64,000 nucleotides of DNA from Prinia subflava (lineage: Eukaryota; Chordata; Aves; Passeriformes; Cisticolidae). The stretch covers positions 80,936,472 to 81,000,471 of the forward strand of contig NC_086249.1 in assembly GCF_021018805.1 (NCBI RefSeq). The letters run 5' to 3'. The position numbers were made by a program, and so were the translations under genes. Below the pieces are notes generated by a model, which saw nothing but the letters and a program-made list of their open reading frames with translations, was not told the origin of the DNA and ran no database searches. Positions 38,306 through 52,084 of the stretch are shown here, piece after piece (the stretch's first letter is position 1; each line of letters opens with the position of its first letter).

Positions 38306-38937
38306 GTGAACAGTATCCTTGTTTCTGACTCGAATTATATTTGATTTCTGTTCATCTTCTCAGGAAGAGGATTTTTGTGTTTGTTTGTTTTGCCTTTTCC
38401 AGTGTATTTCGAGCTCTAGAACACAAATGTATTTGTATGGGGATAACAAGGAACATGGTTTAAAGAAACATAACTAGAATGAATCATTGTAGACATGGTT
38501 GATAGTTCTGGCTAGAAAAATACCTTGGTTTCAATTGTTTATAACTTTGAACATATGGTCTGAAATTTTCCATTCTCTGACTTCAGTTTGATTTAATCAA
38601 AGGCTTTGGGCAAGAGGAAGATCGTTCCTTTCCATGTCAGCTGAAGGGGACAAGGCACTGCAGAATAACACCAAAGTGGTGTTTTCACATAGAAAATTAT
38701 GTAAAGCTTGAGATATCACCATCCTTGTGAGGAAAAAAATAGCAGTTTGGCATAAAATGTGCTTTTTCCTATTTCCAGGTTACAAATGTCAGAAAAAACT
38801 GAGTTGCATATGCTTAGTAGAGACAAGGTAACAACTTTTACATTTGTTTTCTGAAAACATGGTCAACTTTAGAGTTGCATAGGCCCTTCTCTTTAAATGC
38901 AGTTTCTCTACTCTCCTAGACAGAGGAGCTGAGACTA
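38306..38937. other. intergenic, no gene seen
   Basis: This is AT-rich sequence between a microsatellite and a CR1 fragment. Nothing further is supportable. Confidence 0.55.
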
Positions 38938-39125
38938 GGAATCACAGACTTACTATGTTGGGCAAGACCTTCAAGATCATTGAGTCCAACCCATGCCATA
39001 ACACCTCAACTAGACCATGGCACTGAGTGCCACATCCAGTCTTTTTTTAAACACATCCAAGGGTGGTGATTCCACCACCTCCCCAGGCAGACCATTCCAG
39101 TACTTTACCACTCTGTACAAAAAAG
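38938..39125 (-). mobile_element. CR1 LINE 3' fragment
   Basis: This is the reverse-oriented CR1 3' end. It begins with the tail-like GAATCACAGACT, then GACCTTCAAGATCATTGAGTCCAA-type sequence, GCCACATCCAGTCTTTTTTTAAACAC, and ends with CCCCAGGCAGACCATTCCAGT. It is 5'-truncated and non-coding. Confidence 0.93.
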
Positions 39126-41548
39126 AAAAAAAAAGGACTAGGAAGTGGTGATAAAGTTTTTGAAGGGTCTAAGTACCATTTGCTTTGGTAGTTTTAAGTT
39201 ACAGCCTTAGGAAGTGTCAGCCTCATGTACAGCATGTCTGGCTGTGCTCCCTTACTTTTTTCTGCCTTCTCTGCAGCAGGAGCTGATCTGACAGTCCCAG
39301 TGGTGACCCTTGGGAGTGATGGTTACAAGAGAATCAGGCACTTTGCAGAGATGACATACCCTTGGATATACTCCTGTCTAACAGCAGTAACAAATCCAGT
39401 GATTGATAAGTAATCCAATGATTCCAGTGCCTACCACTGCACTGGGGAAGGAGCCTGGATTTATTAGTGAAAAGACGCAAATGCTCATCCCAATACAAAA
39501 ACAAAACAAAACAAAACAGAACAAAGGAAAATCATCCAAATTAACCTCCAAAATATCAAAAGCAACAAGGCTAACTATTTATTATTAATTGTGCTGCAAT
39601 AGCTAGAATTCAGTGTAAAGATAGATCTAAAATTTACTGGGGAGATGCATTGTAAAAGAAAGTTTTCAGCCTATATGAATTGAAACATGTGTAATTACAT
39701 AGTTTGTTGTGTGAGTAAACACACAAGAAGAAGAGAACAGGATCCACAAAAATACCCAACATTCACATGGCCAGAGGAGCATGTCTCCAGTCCGGGCAAG
39801 CTGGTATCTCATTCTGCCTAAATTTTCACTCTCTGTGACCATCAGTTCATGTATGTGCCAATCTCCTTGAAAGGGGAAGAATAAGGCCCTCCCAGGAATA
39901 TGGGCTTGATCTCAAGTTCAAGAAAAAATCAGTGCTTTACCACTGTTTTCAACAACGCCTGTGCAGAAATGAATACAAGAAAATAATCTTGTTCACATCC
40001 AGTACAGTAACTCCCCAAAGCAGCAACAGGCTGTTGGCTTCTCCCTCACATACAACTGCAAAGACTGAAGCATCTGTAACACATCTTTGGGGTTTTTTTT
40101 TTAACTCCCTGTTCTGCTTGTGGCAATGGACTGGAGCGATGGCAGAAATGTGCAGAGCACCCAGCGCCCTGGCCAAGAGCCAGCCAACTTGTGTCCTCTC
40201 TGGTTACCAGATCACAAGCATCAGGGAAATGATGTAGCTGCAAGAAAGGCTGAGGTCAACAGCTGAAATCTGCTCTTTGTTGGGTTTTAAAGTGTTTCCC
40301 TCCAGGCCCCAGCCAAAAGTTGCCGAGACAGATTGAAGAGAGAACATTTTAAGGGAAGAGCACGTTGGGCACTAAAAGCCCAGCTCTGCAGGTGGAGGAG
40401 GATGTGAGCAGTGGGGCAGCGAGGGGGAAGAGCAGAGAGGGAAGCAAAGAGCTGGTGCAGGTGTTCCTGCCAGAGCACCATGGACAGGAACAAACACTGT
40501 ACACTAAAGCAGGAGTTGCTCTGCATCAAAACCAAAGAAAGAAGGGACAGTTTTCCGATTTCTGACTATGCATAGCCAAAATATCTCAGGAACTCCTTCA
40601 AAATTTCACCCACAAACCAATGAAATATTAAATCACCAGTGATTTAATGGGATTTCCAGCATTGTCCAGGAAAATTACACTGAAAAGGTTTTTTTTTGAA
40701 AGACGGTATTATAGCAGAATTTAAACTTAAGGCAGAAAAACAATTCAAATGCAAACACCGTCTCCTCAACTAATCCTGCTCAGAAATCTTTTCTTAGCAT
40801 GAGATAGAAATCCATGTTAAATCCTCTCCTGTTTAGAGTGAGGACATTTTGGAAGTTGTTACTTTACAGATGACATCCAAACAGCACTTAAAACATGGCA
40901 GAAATTTTAATAAGTATCTGTCAGCTTAATCTAAAATCACAGTGAAAAGACATTCAAGGGTCAAATATCAGGCAGTGTTGTTTCTACTCTCAGAAGGAAG
41001 TTTTCTCATCTGCATAACCTGAAGTTCTCTCTCCTCTTTCTTGAGCAAGGTCATCTGTGGGCAAACCAGGGCCCGAAAGTCACCATTAAAATCAAATGGC
41101 AGCTTCATTCCTATCCTCACTGCAAAACACATCAAATCCTGACACCTCACTTTACTTGCCAATAACACTTCAGGGTGGAAGTACAAACCAATGCAGGTTC
41201 ATCAATTACCAGTCAAGAAAAAATTCTGTAATCAGTGAGTCCGAAGTTCTAAAAAACACAGGCTTTAGGAGTGTCCCAAAAGAGATTCAATTTGAGTCAA
41301 AGTTACTCCTACAAACCAGAATTCATGCAGGGAGCCTTTTGTCTTAATGCTGTGTGTTTGGAAAAAGGTGGTATTTTTAAATCATAACAGCTTGCTATAA
41401 GACAAAAAAGAAAAAAAACATACTGAAGGAAAACTTGCTTTTGAATATACCAGTGGCAATAAAAACATAACATTTGCTCCAGTAAATTTAGCATCCAAAA
41501 GAGAAGCTTTAAGGCTATCTCTTTTTGTTTACACTGAACTTGCACAGT
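39126..41548. other. intergenic, no gene seen
   Basis: There are only short frames without motifs. A small AAAAC repeat is present near 39,497-39,520. Confidence 0.55.
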
Positions 41549-41878
41549 CCCTCTCCTCTCCTCTCCTCTCCTCTCCTCTCCTCTCCTCTCCTCTCCTCTC
41601 CTCTCCTCTCCTCTCCTCTCCTCTCCTCTCCTCTCCTCTCCTCTCCTCTCCTCTCCTCTCCTCTCCTCTCCTCTCCTCTCCTCTCCTCTCCTCTCCTCTC
41701 CTCTCCTCTCCTCTCCTCTCCTCTCCTCTCCTCTCCTCTCCTCTCCTCTCCTCTCCTCTCCTCTCCTCTCCTCTCCTCTCCTCTCCTCTCCTCTCCTCTC
41801 CTCTCCTCTCCTCTCCTCTCCTCTCCTCTCCTCTCCTCTCCTCTCCTCTCCTCTCCTCTCCTCTCCTCTCCTCTCCTC
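41549..41878. repeat. (CTCTC)n pentanucleotide satellite, about 330 bp, pure
   Basis: About 65 tandem copies of CTCTC run without a visible interruption until CTCAC at the end. One strand is pure pyrimidine, so the repeat can adopt triplex structures. The 5-bp period gives long artefactual open frames on both strands (Ser-Pro-Leu-Leu-Ser and Glu-Arg-Arg-Gly-Glu repeats). Purity suggests recent expansion; the true length may differ from that assembled. Confidence 0.98.
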
Positions 41879-44800
41879 ACTGATCTCATCACAGTGGAAT
41901 GTGAATGCCTTCTAACCACACATCAAATGATGCCTCCAGGTGCTGTCATACCTGGTTTGCTGTCTTCCTTATCATCTCCCCAAGGCAAGATGGGTATCTG
42001 TGGTGTTTTCAAAGAGGCTTTTTTTAGATGTACCTGCTGCTCTATGTTTATATTAGATTAGACAGATTGAAGAAGTACACGTGATGCTCACAGATGACAA
42101 CACAATTGTGTAATTCCAAATGTCATCTTAGTTGTTTAGTCTTTCTATTTCAACACTTGTTTTTCATGTTTTGTAGCTTTAACATCCTTATCCCTAACAC
42201 AAGCTGCTTCCTAATTCTTTTGCAGACTCCTGTATGAACTACTCCTGTAATGAGGTATTTAAAAATTGCTTGTTCTCTGCAGTGCATTCCTGTCTCAATC
42301 ACAAGTCAGTGTCCTCCTTGCAGCTGAATGTTGGGGGGGGTTTGTTGCAAGTTACTTTTTAACATTGTTGTTTCTCTGTCCTGGCTTGTCCTACCCATAT
42401 GCAAACAGTCAGCACAACCAAGAGGAACAGGGTGAACAGCTGGGCTGGGGGAAGAAGTGGGAAATTATTCAGCTGCTTTCACTGCCAAAGCAAACACATT
42501 GTGTACCTGCACCATCAGCACATGGTAGTCAGGCTTTAAAAAAAGAAGGAAAAGAAAAAAAGAAAAAAGGAACAAAGAATACTCCCATGATACAGAAGAT
42601 GTGTCATGCACAGTACAACATGTGGTAAAGGACAACTACCCTCAGTCTGGCTGGGTGGGGAGATTTCTGCATGGTGAGCCCCTTGCATGAGCTTCTGTGT
42701 CAGAAGAACATTTGCTGCCCTGGGGTAAGTGGCAAAGGGCATGTTTCCTGCACCCAGTCATTGGGTGAGAGATTAACAAAAGTTCCCTCTGTTGTGTTGT
42801 TCCCTATAACCAATTGTAGCCTCAGAGTCCAGGCTCTTAATTCCCAAATCTGAAAGAAGGCAGAGGGAAAAGTCTCATGGTTTTGGTGAACAGCATGATG
42901 TCCAGTTTCTTGTCCTGAGAACTCTTCCTAAAATTTCACAGTTCTATTGTCAGAAAAAAATGTTCTGGGAACACTGGCACGGTGGTGGATGTTGTGATAC
43001 TGTCTCAGCCAGAGCAGGACAGCCAGTCCATGTACTCCAGAGCAGTTATTGTAAAGGACTGCTTGTTACACTGAATTGATTCAGATAAGCTGTGCTGACT
43101 TTAACAGAAATGCAGTTTCACCCATGCTTGGGGGATGCATTGCTTTGACTCGAACTTGTCTAATTGCACTCATGGAAAAACCATGTACAGGCGAGCCCTA
43201 AGATCCTCAGTTCCCAGTGACTTGTTTTTGACTCATGGCCATGCTGAGAAAAGGCAAGACTGTGCTTGTGTAGTCAGCAGATGAAAGTTGTCACACTAGA
43301 AATACCATTATGACAAGATTAGCATTGTGTGGAATTGTAATAATTAGTTAGCACACCAGCATATAAATAAAAAGACAAATTGCTGACAAAAAACTTTTTC
43401 ATATTGGTTGCAAATACAAGTCGAGAGGATGGATGCTTTCAAAATAAGGAGGAGGTATGAGAGCTTTTGTTTGACCTATGATACATCCCTTGAACACTAT
43501 TTTCCTCGGGAGGATTTTGATAGAATTCCCATGGTGGCTCAGTCTGGCTGCTTTATTAGAATTTTGCCAAACATCCACAGAATATTAAACAACAATATAT
43601 ACAGATAAAATCAGTTCTGGAAAACAGCCAGCATTTTCCTGCAAAGCATTAAAAAGGAAGTGTTCTTTATGAACCTGGCAAAAAAGCACAAAGAGTTGAA
43701 TAAATTCTTGTAATTTAGGGAAGGGGGGGGTGTTATTTTTCTCTGGGTTTTACTCTTTTAAAATGGAATTGAAGATTAAAAAATGTACTTGGTGAGAGGC
43801 ACAAGGACTGTCCTACCTCCTGCTCAGGGCAGATGAAGGGCATGGAGGGTACTTTGTCACACACACTGCAGCTTTACCCCGATGCTGTGAGTGTGAGCTG
43901 CCCAGGGCTGTGTGTTGGAGGTGCAGCCTTCCCATGGCTTCAGCTGGCCCTGGAGCCTGTGCACCAGCACTGGCCTGCACAGCATCTGCTCCCCTCTCCT
44001 GCTGACAGACTTAATTTTAGCTCCAAGCCAAAGGAAAACACAGAGGCCACATTTTTTTGTCTGTTGTTCCTGCATAAATGTTTCCTAACCCAGTATCTTG
44101 ATGAGTATTTCAACCTCAATGGAATGATTTGGTAGACAACCTAAGAGGTGTACAAACCCAAGGGCACAGAGTAGGGGCAGCAAGTGGAATCAAAACACAG
44201 CTGGGAAGCAATGTGTTCTCCTCCTCATGGGAAAAGTATGGCACACAAAGAGGCCTCTACCAGGACAAGAAAACTGGATGGCAGACAGGAATTTCAGTAT
44301 TCTGACCACACATGCACAACTCTTTCAGCAAACCACACTGGCCATGACATGGCTCAGATGGGATGGGCCCTCTGTTGTGAGCTATGCCTGTGCCCTGTGC
44401 ATTGCCTGGATAATCTTCCATAGTCTGAAGCCTGCCATCAGTGGGATGGGCTTTCTGCAGTCTTGCATATGAGTTTCCAAATTCTATATCCCAGAAAGTC
44501 TATCTGTCCTGTCTCCACAAGATTTGCAGGTGTTTCCTACCAAAGGCACACTGGGCTGTACATAACCACAAGCACAAATCATATGTACCTTTTTTGTGTC
44601 TGTTTAAAAACAAGAAGACTCGAGAATTACCTTCACTGTAACTTTATGATGAAAACTTTGAGCACCTTGGGTAAATGTGGCAGGGATTAATATTATATTG
44701 TGAAGATGCTGTAATTTTTATGAGTTTGCCATTATTCACTTGGTTGCAAGGAGTTAAATCAGAAGTGGGTAACTGGACGGGGAAAAAAATTGGGAAAGGC

Positions 44801-47800
44801 CATGATGGCAAGCCAAGGTGGGGTTCATCCAATACCATGAGCCCATTGCAAAGCAGCAGTGAAGTGGGGAACGCCCTCTGAGTGTCTGGCTGGTGAGAAC
44901 CCAGATCTGGAGTAAGGACAAAAGAGGAGACCAAAAGCTCAGACTCACCACAGACAGAGGCTGTAGAGTGCCCAGAAGAGCTGAGACTGTTGGACCAACA
45001 GACCTGGTAATGGTTGTGGCAGGAGAAGCTGGAGAGTGCCCCAAAGGCACCAATTTACCCCAGTGAGTACCCTTAAAGAGAGGCACTTGTGAAGCAGGCA
45101 TGTCCCTGAACACACCTTCTTCTAGGGCCTTGGCTGGTTTTAGGAGAAATAAGTGACTGTTTGGAAACACACATTAAACCATAAGCCAATAAATATGGTG
45201 GGCTTTTTCCTACCAGAGTATTTTGCAGGAGTTTTGAGTACACAAATAAATGCTACCTGAACCCTGAGTAAGTGTGGTGTTCCCTGCAGTGAAGTGATTA
45301 AATTCACTCTCATCATCTTTGTTTAAATGGTTGTGACACAATAATCAAATATGTAGAAATGATTCATGCCAATTTAAATTGGTGTATTAAGAAAGCACCA
45401 TAGTTTCCAAGCACAAAAGAGACAGGCAGATGCATTTAAAATAAAAATATGTTGCAACGTGAGGTAGGGGACTACACAGTTGAAAAATAAAAACAATATA
45501 AAGAAATTCAAGACTTACAATTCTTGAAAGAGTCTCAAGATTCTTCCTTGACACAATCAGTGTAATCAAACTGCTCACTGGTGACACTGCCTTCCCTTGG
45601 GTTCAGCTCAGCTGCTCCCACAACAGGGCTTGGCTATGTGTGTCCTGCAGCACGGGTGAGCAGAGGTGTTTTGAACTTCTCCTCCACCTGAGATCCACAT
45701 TCTTGAGAACTGGTTTATCACCAGGACCCACCAATGTGCCAGCCTGACTGCCCCAGCCCACACCTCTCACACACTCCTTTCCTAGCTCGTGTACAGCCAG
45801 TGACTCTTGGCAGAGTCAGTGCTGTCAGCCTCAACTGCTGATGCCAGAAATCATGTCCCACCAGGAATAATCTGAAGATACAAGGACCTCATGAACTCGA
45901 CTTGCCTGCAGGGGTTTGAATTCCTTATGCACCACATGTGATAGCAAAACCAATTCTAACCGAATTGCTGAAGCACAGCCACAGTGACATTTAAGAACCA
46001 CCAAACACATTAACAATTGCATTTGGAGACCAGCAATTTTACACTGTGCTCCACCCAAGAAACTGGAACAGCACTATTTGCAATCATGATTATTCTTAGC
46101 TAAGTTGCCATGGAACAAAGCCTGGTTAATCCTAATGGACTGATTCAGGAACAATCTCTCTTTCTAATCTTATTGCCTAATTCTCTATCACTCCCATTAG
46201 GTTAGTATTTATTTAAGACATAAGAACAGCAAGATTTTCAAGGAGTCGTCATTTCACCATGTAGAATGGTAGTAGCAGCACAGTCCTCTCACTAAGAATA
46301 ATAAAGGATGTTTTTGTTTCTCTTTGAAGCAAGCAGGGTAAAGAGCTTTCCTCCCAGAAGCAGATCAAACCTCCATTGAATTTTCCTTGAATTCACAGGA
46401 TTTAGTACACGATTCCATGTGTTCCTTTGAGCCTTGGAAATGACAAACATTTGGTCAGAGAAATGAATGTTTTGGGGAACATGTATATAATAAGATAGAT
46501 GTGCTGCTAAAAGAAGTTACTGCACTTTGCCATTTTTCTGGTGCCAACTTCACAGGCACCTTTCTTCTATCACCTAAGCAGTAGTCTGGCCTCTTCTGTT
46601 TGCTGATACATAACATTGATTTCAAATACTTCACAAGCCTCCAGGAAACCAGTCAAGAAGTGTTGTATGTGTTAGCATCCCCCAGGGAATGCAGGCAGCC
46701 CAGCAACACAGCAGGAGTCTGCTATAAATGGCTTTGTGTCGCAATCAAGTTCATGGGGGAGAAGCTCCTGCGATGTCCAGTCACTCAGTTCCTCCAGACT
46801 CTGCCTTGCAAGTGTATTGCAAGACTTTCAAGGTAGCTGACTCATATATTGTGACATAGTTCTTAGCAACAAGGTGTGTGCAGAAGCACCACGGGGAGAG
46901 GTGAAGTCGTGATGGATTTTTTGAGAATTGATATAGCAGAAATTAAATCATGGTCAGATAGTGGAAAGGAGATACTGGGGAAAAGAATACCACTCATATT
47001 TGCAATGTGCCTCACACAGAAACACACAGATCTCCTTTAATAAATCCCTGGAAAAAGCCATGCAAGCTCTCTGCTTGCAGAGCTAAGCTTGCAGTGATTA
47101 AAGCCACAGTAATATTTTCTTTACAAGAAGCAGCACCATAAGGTCACTGCAGACATCACCACTCCACTCAGGGTTATGGAGAATAAGGTAATTTAATTTT
47201 AAAGTGCCTCACCACTGGAATAAATATGAGAAAGATATTAAAGCCAGCCCTGACCTGAAAATTGAGGTATCCAAAGCAAATAAGAGTTTTGATGAAACAG
47301 ATGGTAACCATAATTAACTTTGGCATTTTCTGCCGTAAACCACATAGTTTTAACTCAATTAGTTGGGCTTTTTTTCTTTTTTTTTCTTTTTTAATTAAAC
47401 AAACCCACTTCCATCTAATCAGCAATGAGTTTACAGCCAAACAATAAAATAGCCAGTTTTAAGAAATCTGGATAGGACACAGCCCAGGACAACAACCATC
47501 AAAGGCTCCAGTGCCTGCTTTCTCTTGGCTGGGAGGTTGTGGAGTTGCTGCTCCAGAGCCTGGCAGGAGTCCTGCCCTGTGCTGGGATCATATCTGTTTG
47601 TTTACACAAAATGTAAAAAACCCATCCTGCAGCTGCTGCAAAGCAATGTGAACTATGCTGCACAAGCCAGGGGCGGTGGGTTAATTTTCTGTTATTTATC
47701 AGCAAAACTGGAATCTTCAGCTATTTGCACACAAATGTGGCGACATAAACCAGTTTTGATAAATAGCTCTGGTTCTGTTGTAAACACATAGGTATTTGAA

Positions 47801-48546
47801 TCTTTCCTTGCTGCTTCGAAACCACAATGAAGGCTATGTATGCCAACAATCCTGCCTCAGACCATTTATCTTATTTTGTCAGTTCATCTTGCAGCAGGAG
47901 CCCATTACTCAAAAGCAGCATTTGCTTCCAAGTGATGTGGCCATTCCTTATGATCATTTCAATACAATGAAGACATCTCTACAACTTTACTTTTGTCGCT
48001 TTAGTAGGAAGTTAAAATTCAAAAAAATTCTCACTGACAGGATGGAAAGATCAAATTATGAAAGTCTCCTGACTTGTGTCTGATCATTTTTGTAACACCT
48101 AAGAGCGGATGTGTGCCAGAGACGTCTGAAATTGATTATGAAATTGAGGGAATGAACGATTTCTGATATTTTTTTACTGTAAATGAAGCAGGAAGGCTCC
48201 CATGGCCAAGGCAGTATGTTTGTATTTTCTCCCCATTAACAACATTTTGACCATGTCAAGGCTAAGTTCGTCATTTCGCTTGTTCAGTTTCATTATTGCC
48301 TGGAGTAATGAGAGCAGAGAGAAAAAATGCTGGAGATGGCCCAGACCACAGCAAGTCAATGCAAAATGATGAAGGACAGACATTTCAGGGCTTGTTTGTA
48401 TTTTGTATATGCAAACTGCTCTTGCCTCTGTAAGTCAAGTTGTGCACAGCTTCACTCAGGAAAAATTCCCTAGGATTTCAAGGGGAAATATGACTGCAGA
48501 TGGGCAGGCTGCATCTGAAGGCAATGTCTCAGAGCGCAGATGTAAC
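41879..48546. other. intergenic, no gene seen
   Basis: There is no supportable gene. Short frames (up to 138 codons) lack motifs. A/T-rich and mixed segments alternate, and no CR1 end is recognised here. Confidence 0.5.
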
Positions 48547-48765
48547 ACAGAACCACAGAAAGGTTTGGGTTGTAAAGGACCTCAAAGATGATCTTGTGCC
48601 ACCCCCCCTGCCATGGACACCCTCCACTGGACCAAGTTGCTCAAAGATCCATCCAACCTGGCCTGGAACAAATCCAGGGTTGGGGCATCCACAAAATTTC
48701 TGGGCAACCTGTTCCAGTGCCTCACCACACTCACAGTAAAGAACTTCTCCCTTATATCTAATTCA
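48547..48765 (-). mobile_element. CR1 LINE fragment with remnant of the ORF2 C-terminus
   Basis: This is a reverse-oriented CR1 3' end with tail-like AGAACCACAGAAAGG, GGTTGTAAAGGACCTCAAAGA and GGCATCCACAAAATTTCTGG. Translated on the minus strand it keeps the end of the CR1 reverse-transcriptase ORF, with motifs like FFTVSVVRHWNRLP and LDLFQARLDG. The frame is open over this part only and the copy is 5'-truncated, so it is not active. Confidence 0.95.
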
Positions 48766-49851
48766 ATATTAGATAAGATATAATAAATAAATACATATGT
48801 CTCCAACACAGTGACAGCAAGACAGTCATTGTCTTGCTGTGCACCAGTAAGTGCTGTCAGTGCTGGGAGTGGGAGCATACCAAACCCAGCCAGTGCTACC
48901 ACTGCCTTCCAGGCAGATTTTCTATGACACCACCAGCTACACCTGGATTCTCATGTTCAGATTTCTTACTTGGACACTGTCCTCTCTCTGCTCAAACCTG
49001 GGAGAGTTGAACCTGGATCTAAATGTGGTTCTCACATTTCTTCTCTCTTCCATCTCACTAGTTCCCTCCAGTGCATTTCTGTGTGACTCTGTATCAGGGT
49101 GTGATTTCTGTGTGTCCTTCTCAGTGTAAGCTTTGGGTGAGAAACTGCTGGGGTCTTCCACAAAAGCAGAGGGAGCTGCAACTGCTGTGAGCAAGACTTG
49201 AAGGGAGTGCTCATGGCCCTGCTTCATCCCCTCACCTTCTGGCAGTCAATAGGTCTGAGATTTTTAAACCCCCTTGCCAGCCACAGGCTGTCTCTCTCTG
49301 CTGTGGACCGAACTGAAATCCTCTTTGCACTTCCAGACTCATGCCCAGCACGGGTCCTTGGCACAGCAGGTTGGCACTGGGGCCTGGAGCACAGCCCAGC
49401 ACTCCAACGCCTCCCTGGGAAGGGCAGACCCCTCTGAAACTCCCTCACAGCTTTTTCTTACCAAGGTGAGAGGAGCAGTGTCCTAAAGAACAAAAGAGAG
49501 GTCATTCTTTGGTGATTACATAAATGTTTTGAGCACCTTTGTAAATAATGGGAATACTGCACAGCAGGGAGGGGTGTCAAGAAAACAAACAAGGGCTTTA
49601 AAACAAAAGACTCAGGATACCCTGGTGAGGAAATCAGTCATAGGAGGGCCAAAATTAATTCACCAGAGCAAGGACAAAAGCCCAGAGCCAATCATTGGTA
49701 TATTGTTATTATTATTGTGTGTATGTGTATTTAGCACGTTTAAAGCTGATCTGCTCATCAATTGCTCTGTAGCTCCCTCTAATGACAGCTTTACCAAAAC
49801 TGGGCTCCGGGAGGCAGAGAACAATAAAACTTCTGTGCTCTTGATGTAGCA
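48766..49851. other. intergenic, no gene seen
   Basis: Nothing recognisable lies between two CR1 fragments. Confidence 0.5.
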
Positions 49852-50010
49852 CAGGATCGTACAGTCACTGAACAGTTTGGGTTGGAAGGGGCCTTAAAAC
49901 CCCTCCAGTTACAAACCCTTCTGCCCTGGGCAGGGACACCTTCCACTGGCCCAGCCCGCCTTGAACACCTCCAGGGATGGGGCATCTGCAACTCCTCTGG
50001 GCAAGAGATC
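49852..50010 (-). mobile_element. CR1 LINE 3' fragment
   Basis: This is a reverse-oriented fragment with AGTTTGGGTTGGAAGGGGCC, CCCTGGGCAGGGACACCTTCC and CTTGAACACCTCCAGGGATG, all standard CR1 3'-end segments. Its tail is eroded. It is short and 5'-truncated. Confidence 0.93.
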
Positions 50011-51111
50011 AGAAAACAAAAAATAGCTGATACAGTCAATCCTCAGGCAGATTTCTTTGCAGCTACAACAGAGGTACTGCCTAATCAAGAAATGTGTTGC
50101 TGATCCCAGAGCAAATTAAAAGAAATGGATAATAGGGAGACTAAAAAAAAAATGATATCATGAAACAATGCACAATGTCAGAGCATAGGATCATTTCAAA
50201 TATAACATCCATACTGAATTAGTTGAAAATTAATTATAGAAGCCCATATATTACAATTCAATGAGAAGCCATAATTCCTCTTGTGTAGATGAAAATGTAC
50301 AGTACATCTTGCAACACATCAGTGAGAATTTCCACACTAATATTTTCTGACACTTTGTACTCCTGTAGTCACTGTGAACACCCTAGAGATCGACACAGTC
50401 CAAAGAGGGTAAAGTCTGTTTGGTTTCCAGTTCTGAAAATTATTTTAGTTGTGTAATCTTCAGGAAGTTAGCTATGAGAGAAAGCTGTAACAAAACAACC
50501 TCTAACTTGTGAACAAGTGACACTTGTAAAAGCCATGCTGTATTTGCACACACATACCCTCTGTCCAATGTGTATTTCTCTCATATGCATGTCAGGAACG
50601 TTTAGTTTGTTTAAGGGTTTGTTTGTGTCAACTCCAACCTGGCTTTAGCCACAGCAATTTTTTTGGGGGAGGAGAAATTAATATTCCATACTGTCTCTTA
50701 TTTTTAATGCTGGCTTTGAAACAAAGACATTTGTTTCAAAGTATAGAGGAAGAGTCTTAATGGACAATAGGCTGGGTACAGAGAAGAACAGCATTTGGAA
50801 ACTAGAGGAAAACAATATTTCACAGTCCATTGGGTATAATGCCCAATAAAAAAATAAATAAATAAAATTGGGTATAATTTCCACATAACTAATTATGCAG
50901 CAAAATACTTTAAGAAAACCATTTAACATTCTAATACACATTGATTTGCCTCACAGTGAAGTAGAAAGCATTTCATTTGACAGGGAGGCCTGTGGCTCAG
51001 CTGATACAAGTCCCAGAGTGCTCAGTGGCAGGGCTTGGAAGGAACCTGAAGTTCACATAGTGAAGGACTCATTCAAATAGGAATATTTTGGTCTGTGTAT
51101 TTGGCTACATG
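50011..51111. other. intergenic, no gene seen
   Basis: AT-rich; nothing recognisable. Confidence 0.5.
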
Positions 51112-51340
51112 TAGAACCACAGAACCATAGAACTCTTTAGGCTGGAAAGGTCTCTTAGTTCATCGAGTCCCACTGTTAATGTAGCACTGCAAGCTCCATC
51201 ACCAGACCATATCCCCAAGAGCCAGATCTATCTGTCAATACCTCCAGGACAGTGACTCCCTGATCTGCCTGCTCTAGCCTGCCTGGCTCGACACTCCTTT
51301 TGGTGAAGAAATTTTTCCTATTATGTGCATGCTCTTTTGC
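51112..51340 (-). mobile_element. CR1 LINE 3' fragment, more diverged
   Basis: This is a reverse-oriented fragment. It starts with AGAACCACAGAACCATAGAA (two 8-bp tail units), then TAGGCTGGAAAGGTCTCTTAG and CATCGAGTCCCAC, and ends near TTTGGTGAAGAAATTTTTCC. It is an older-looking CR1 subfamily copy, 5'-truncated. Confidence 0.9.
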
Positions 51341-52084
51341 TAATAATTACTACCTACCCTTCACCCCCACGTGACTTTTCATGCCTCTTTTGGATGTTAA
51401 CATCCCATTTGCACTATAGTGGGATGCTTCATCTAACCATAAATGTAGTCAGTTAGAAATCATTCTGGTTTTGAAAAAAATTATAGTCAAGGCATTTTAA
51501 GAGACTAATTTCTGTTTTAGAAATCACACAGGTAAACAGTTCAACCAAAAGGGGCTAAGGAACCGAGCACAGACAAAAGGAGTCAGGCAGCTGAGAGCAG
51601 TAACCCCTTAAGCCAAAGCCACAGCAGAAAGGTCATTACATTATCTCTTTAGTGCACATATGGTCCTCATGTAAAAAGCTTCTGTCCCATCTGTGAGGTT
51701 GCTCTACCAATATGAGTTAATGACATGCTGAGACATCATTTCAACAGCAGAGTTGATTTTCTCCAAACTCTTCATTTGGTCATTACCAGCTCTCCTCTTC
51801 TCCAAAATAAAACAGCACAGGGTATCACCGAGCCAATTCAGGTCTGTAGCACCGGCACTGATGAGTCCTTATAATGTTACATATTTAGAAACTGCAGAAG
51901 GACGGAAAACAGAAGTACCTTTAAGATTTCTTCAATGCCCATCCCTCTGCTTTCCTTTAATTTTCAGAAATATTCTGTCTCTAGAGTCAGCATAAGTATG
52001 AATTTTATAGAATCCCAGTGATAACCAAAGTATTCACCTTTAACAGGTTTTAATCATTTTTTATCAGAACTACAAAAAATTAAA
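51341..52084. other. intergenic, no gene seen
   Basis: There is no supportable feature between the CR1 end and the CR1 reverse-transcriptase fragment. Confidence 0.5.

Noticed and set aside
41515..42061. Long open frames on both strands over the CTCTC array
   Set aside because: A 5-bp repeat without stop codons keeps frames open. The predicted proteins are pure pentapeptide repeats with no flanking coding sequence.
48582..48902. 106-codon minus-strand frame as a host gene
   Set aside because: Its end is the C-terminus of a CR1 reverse transcriptase; it is a truncated LINE remnant.
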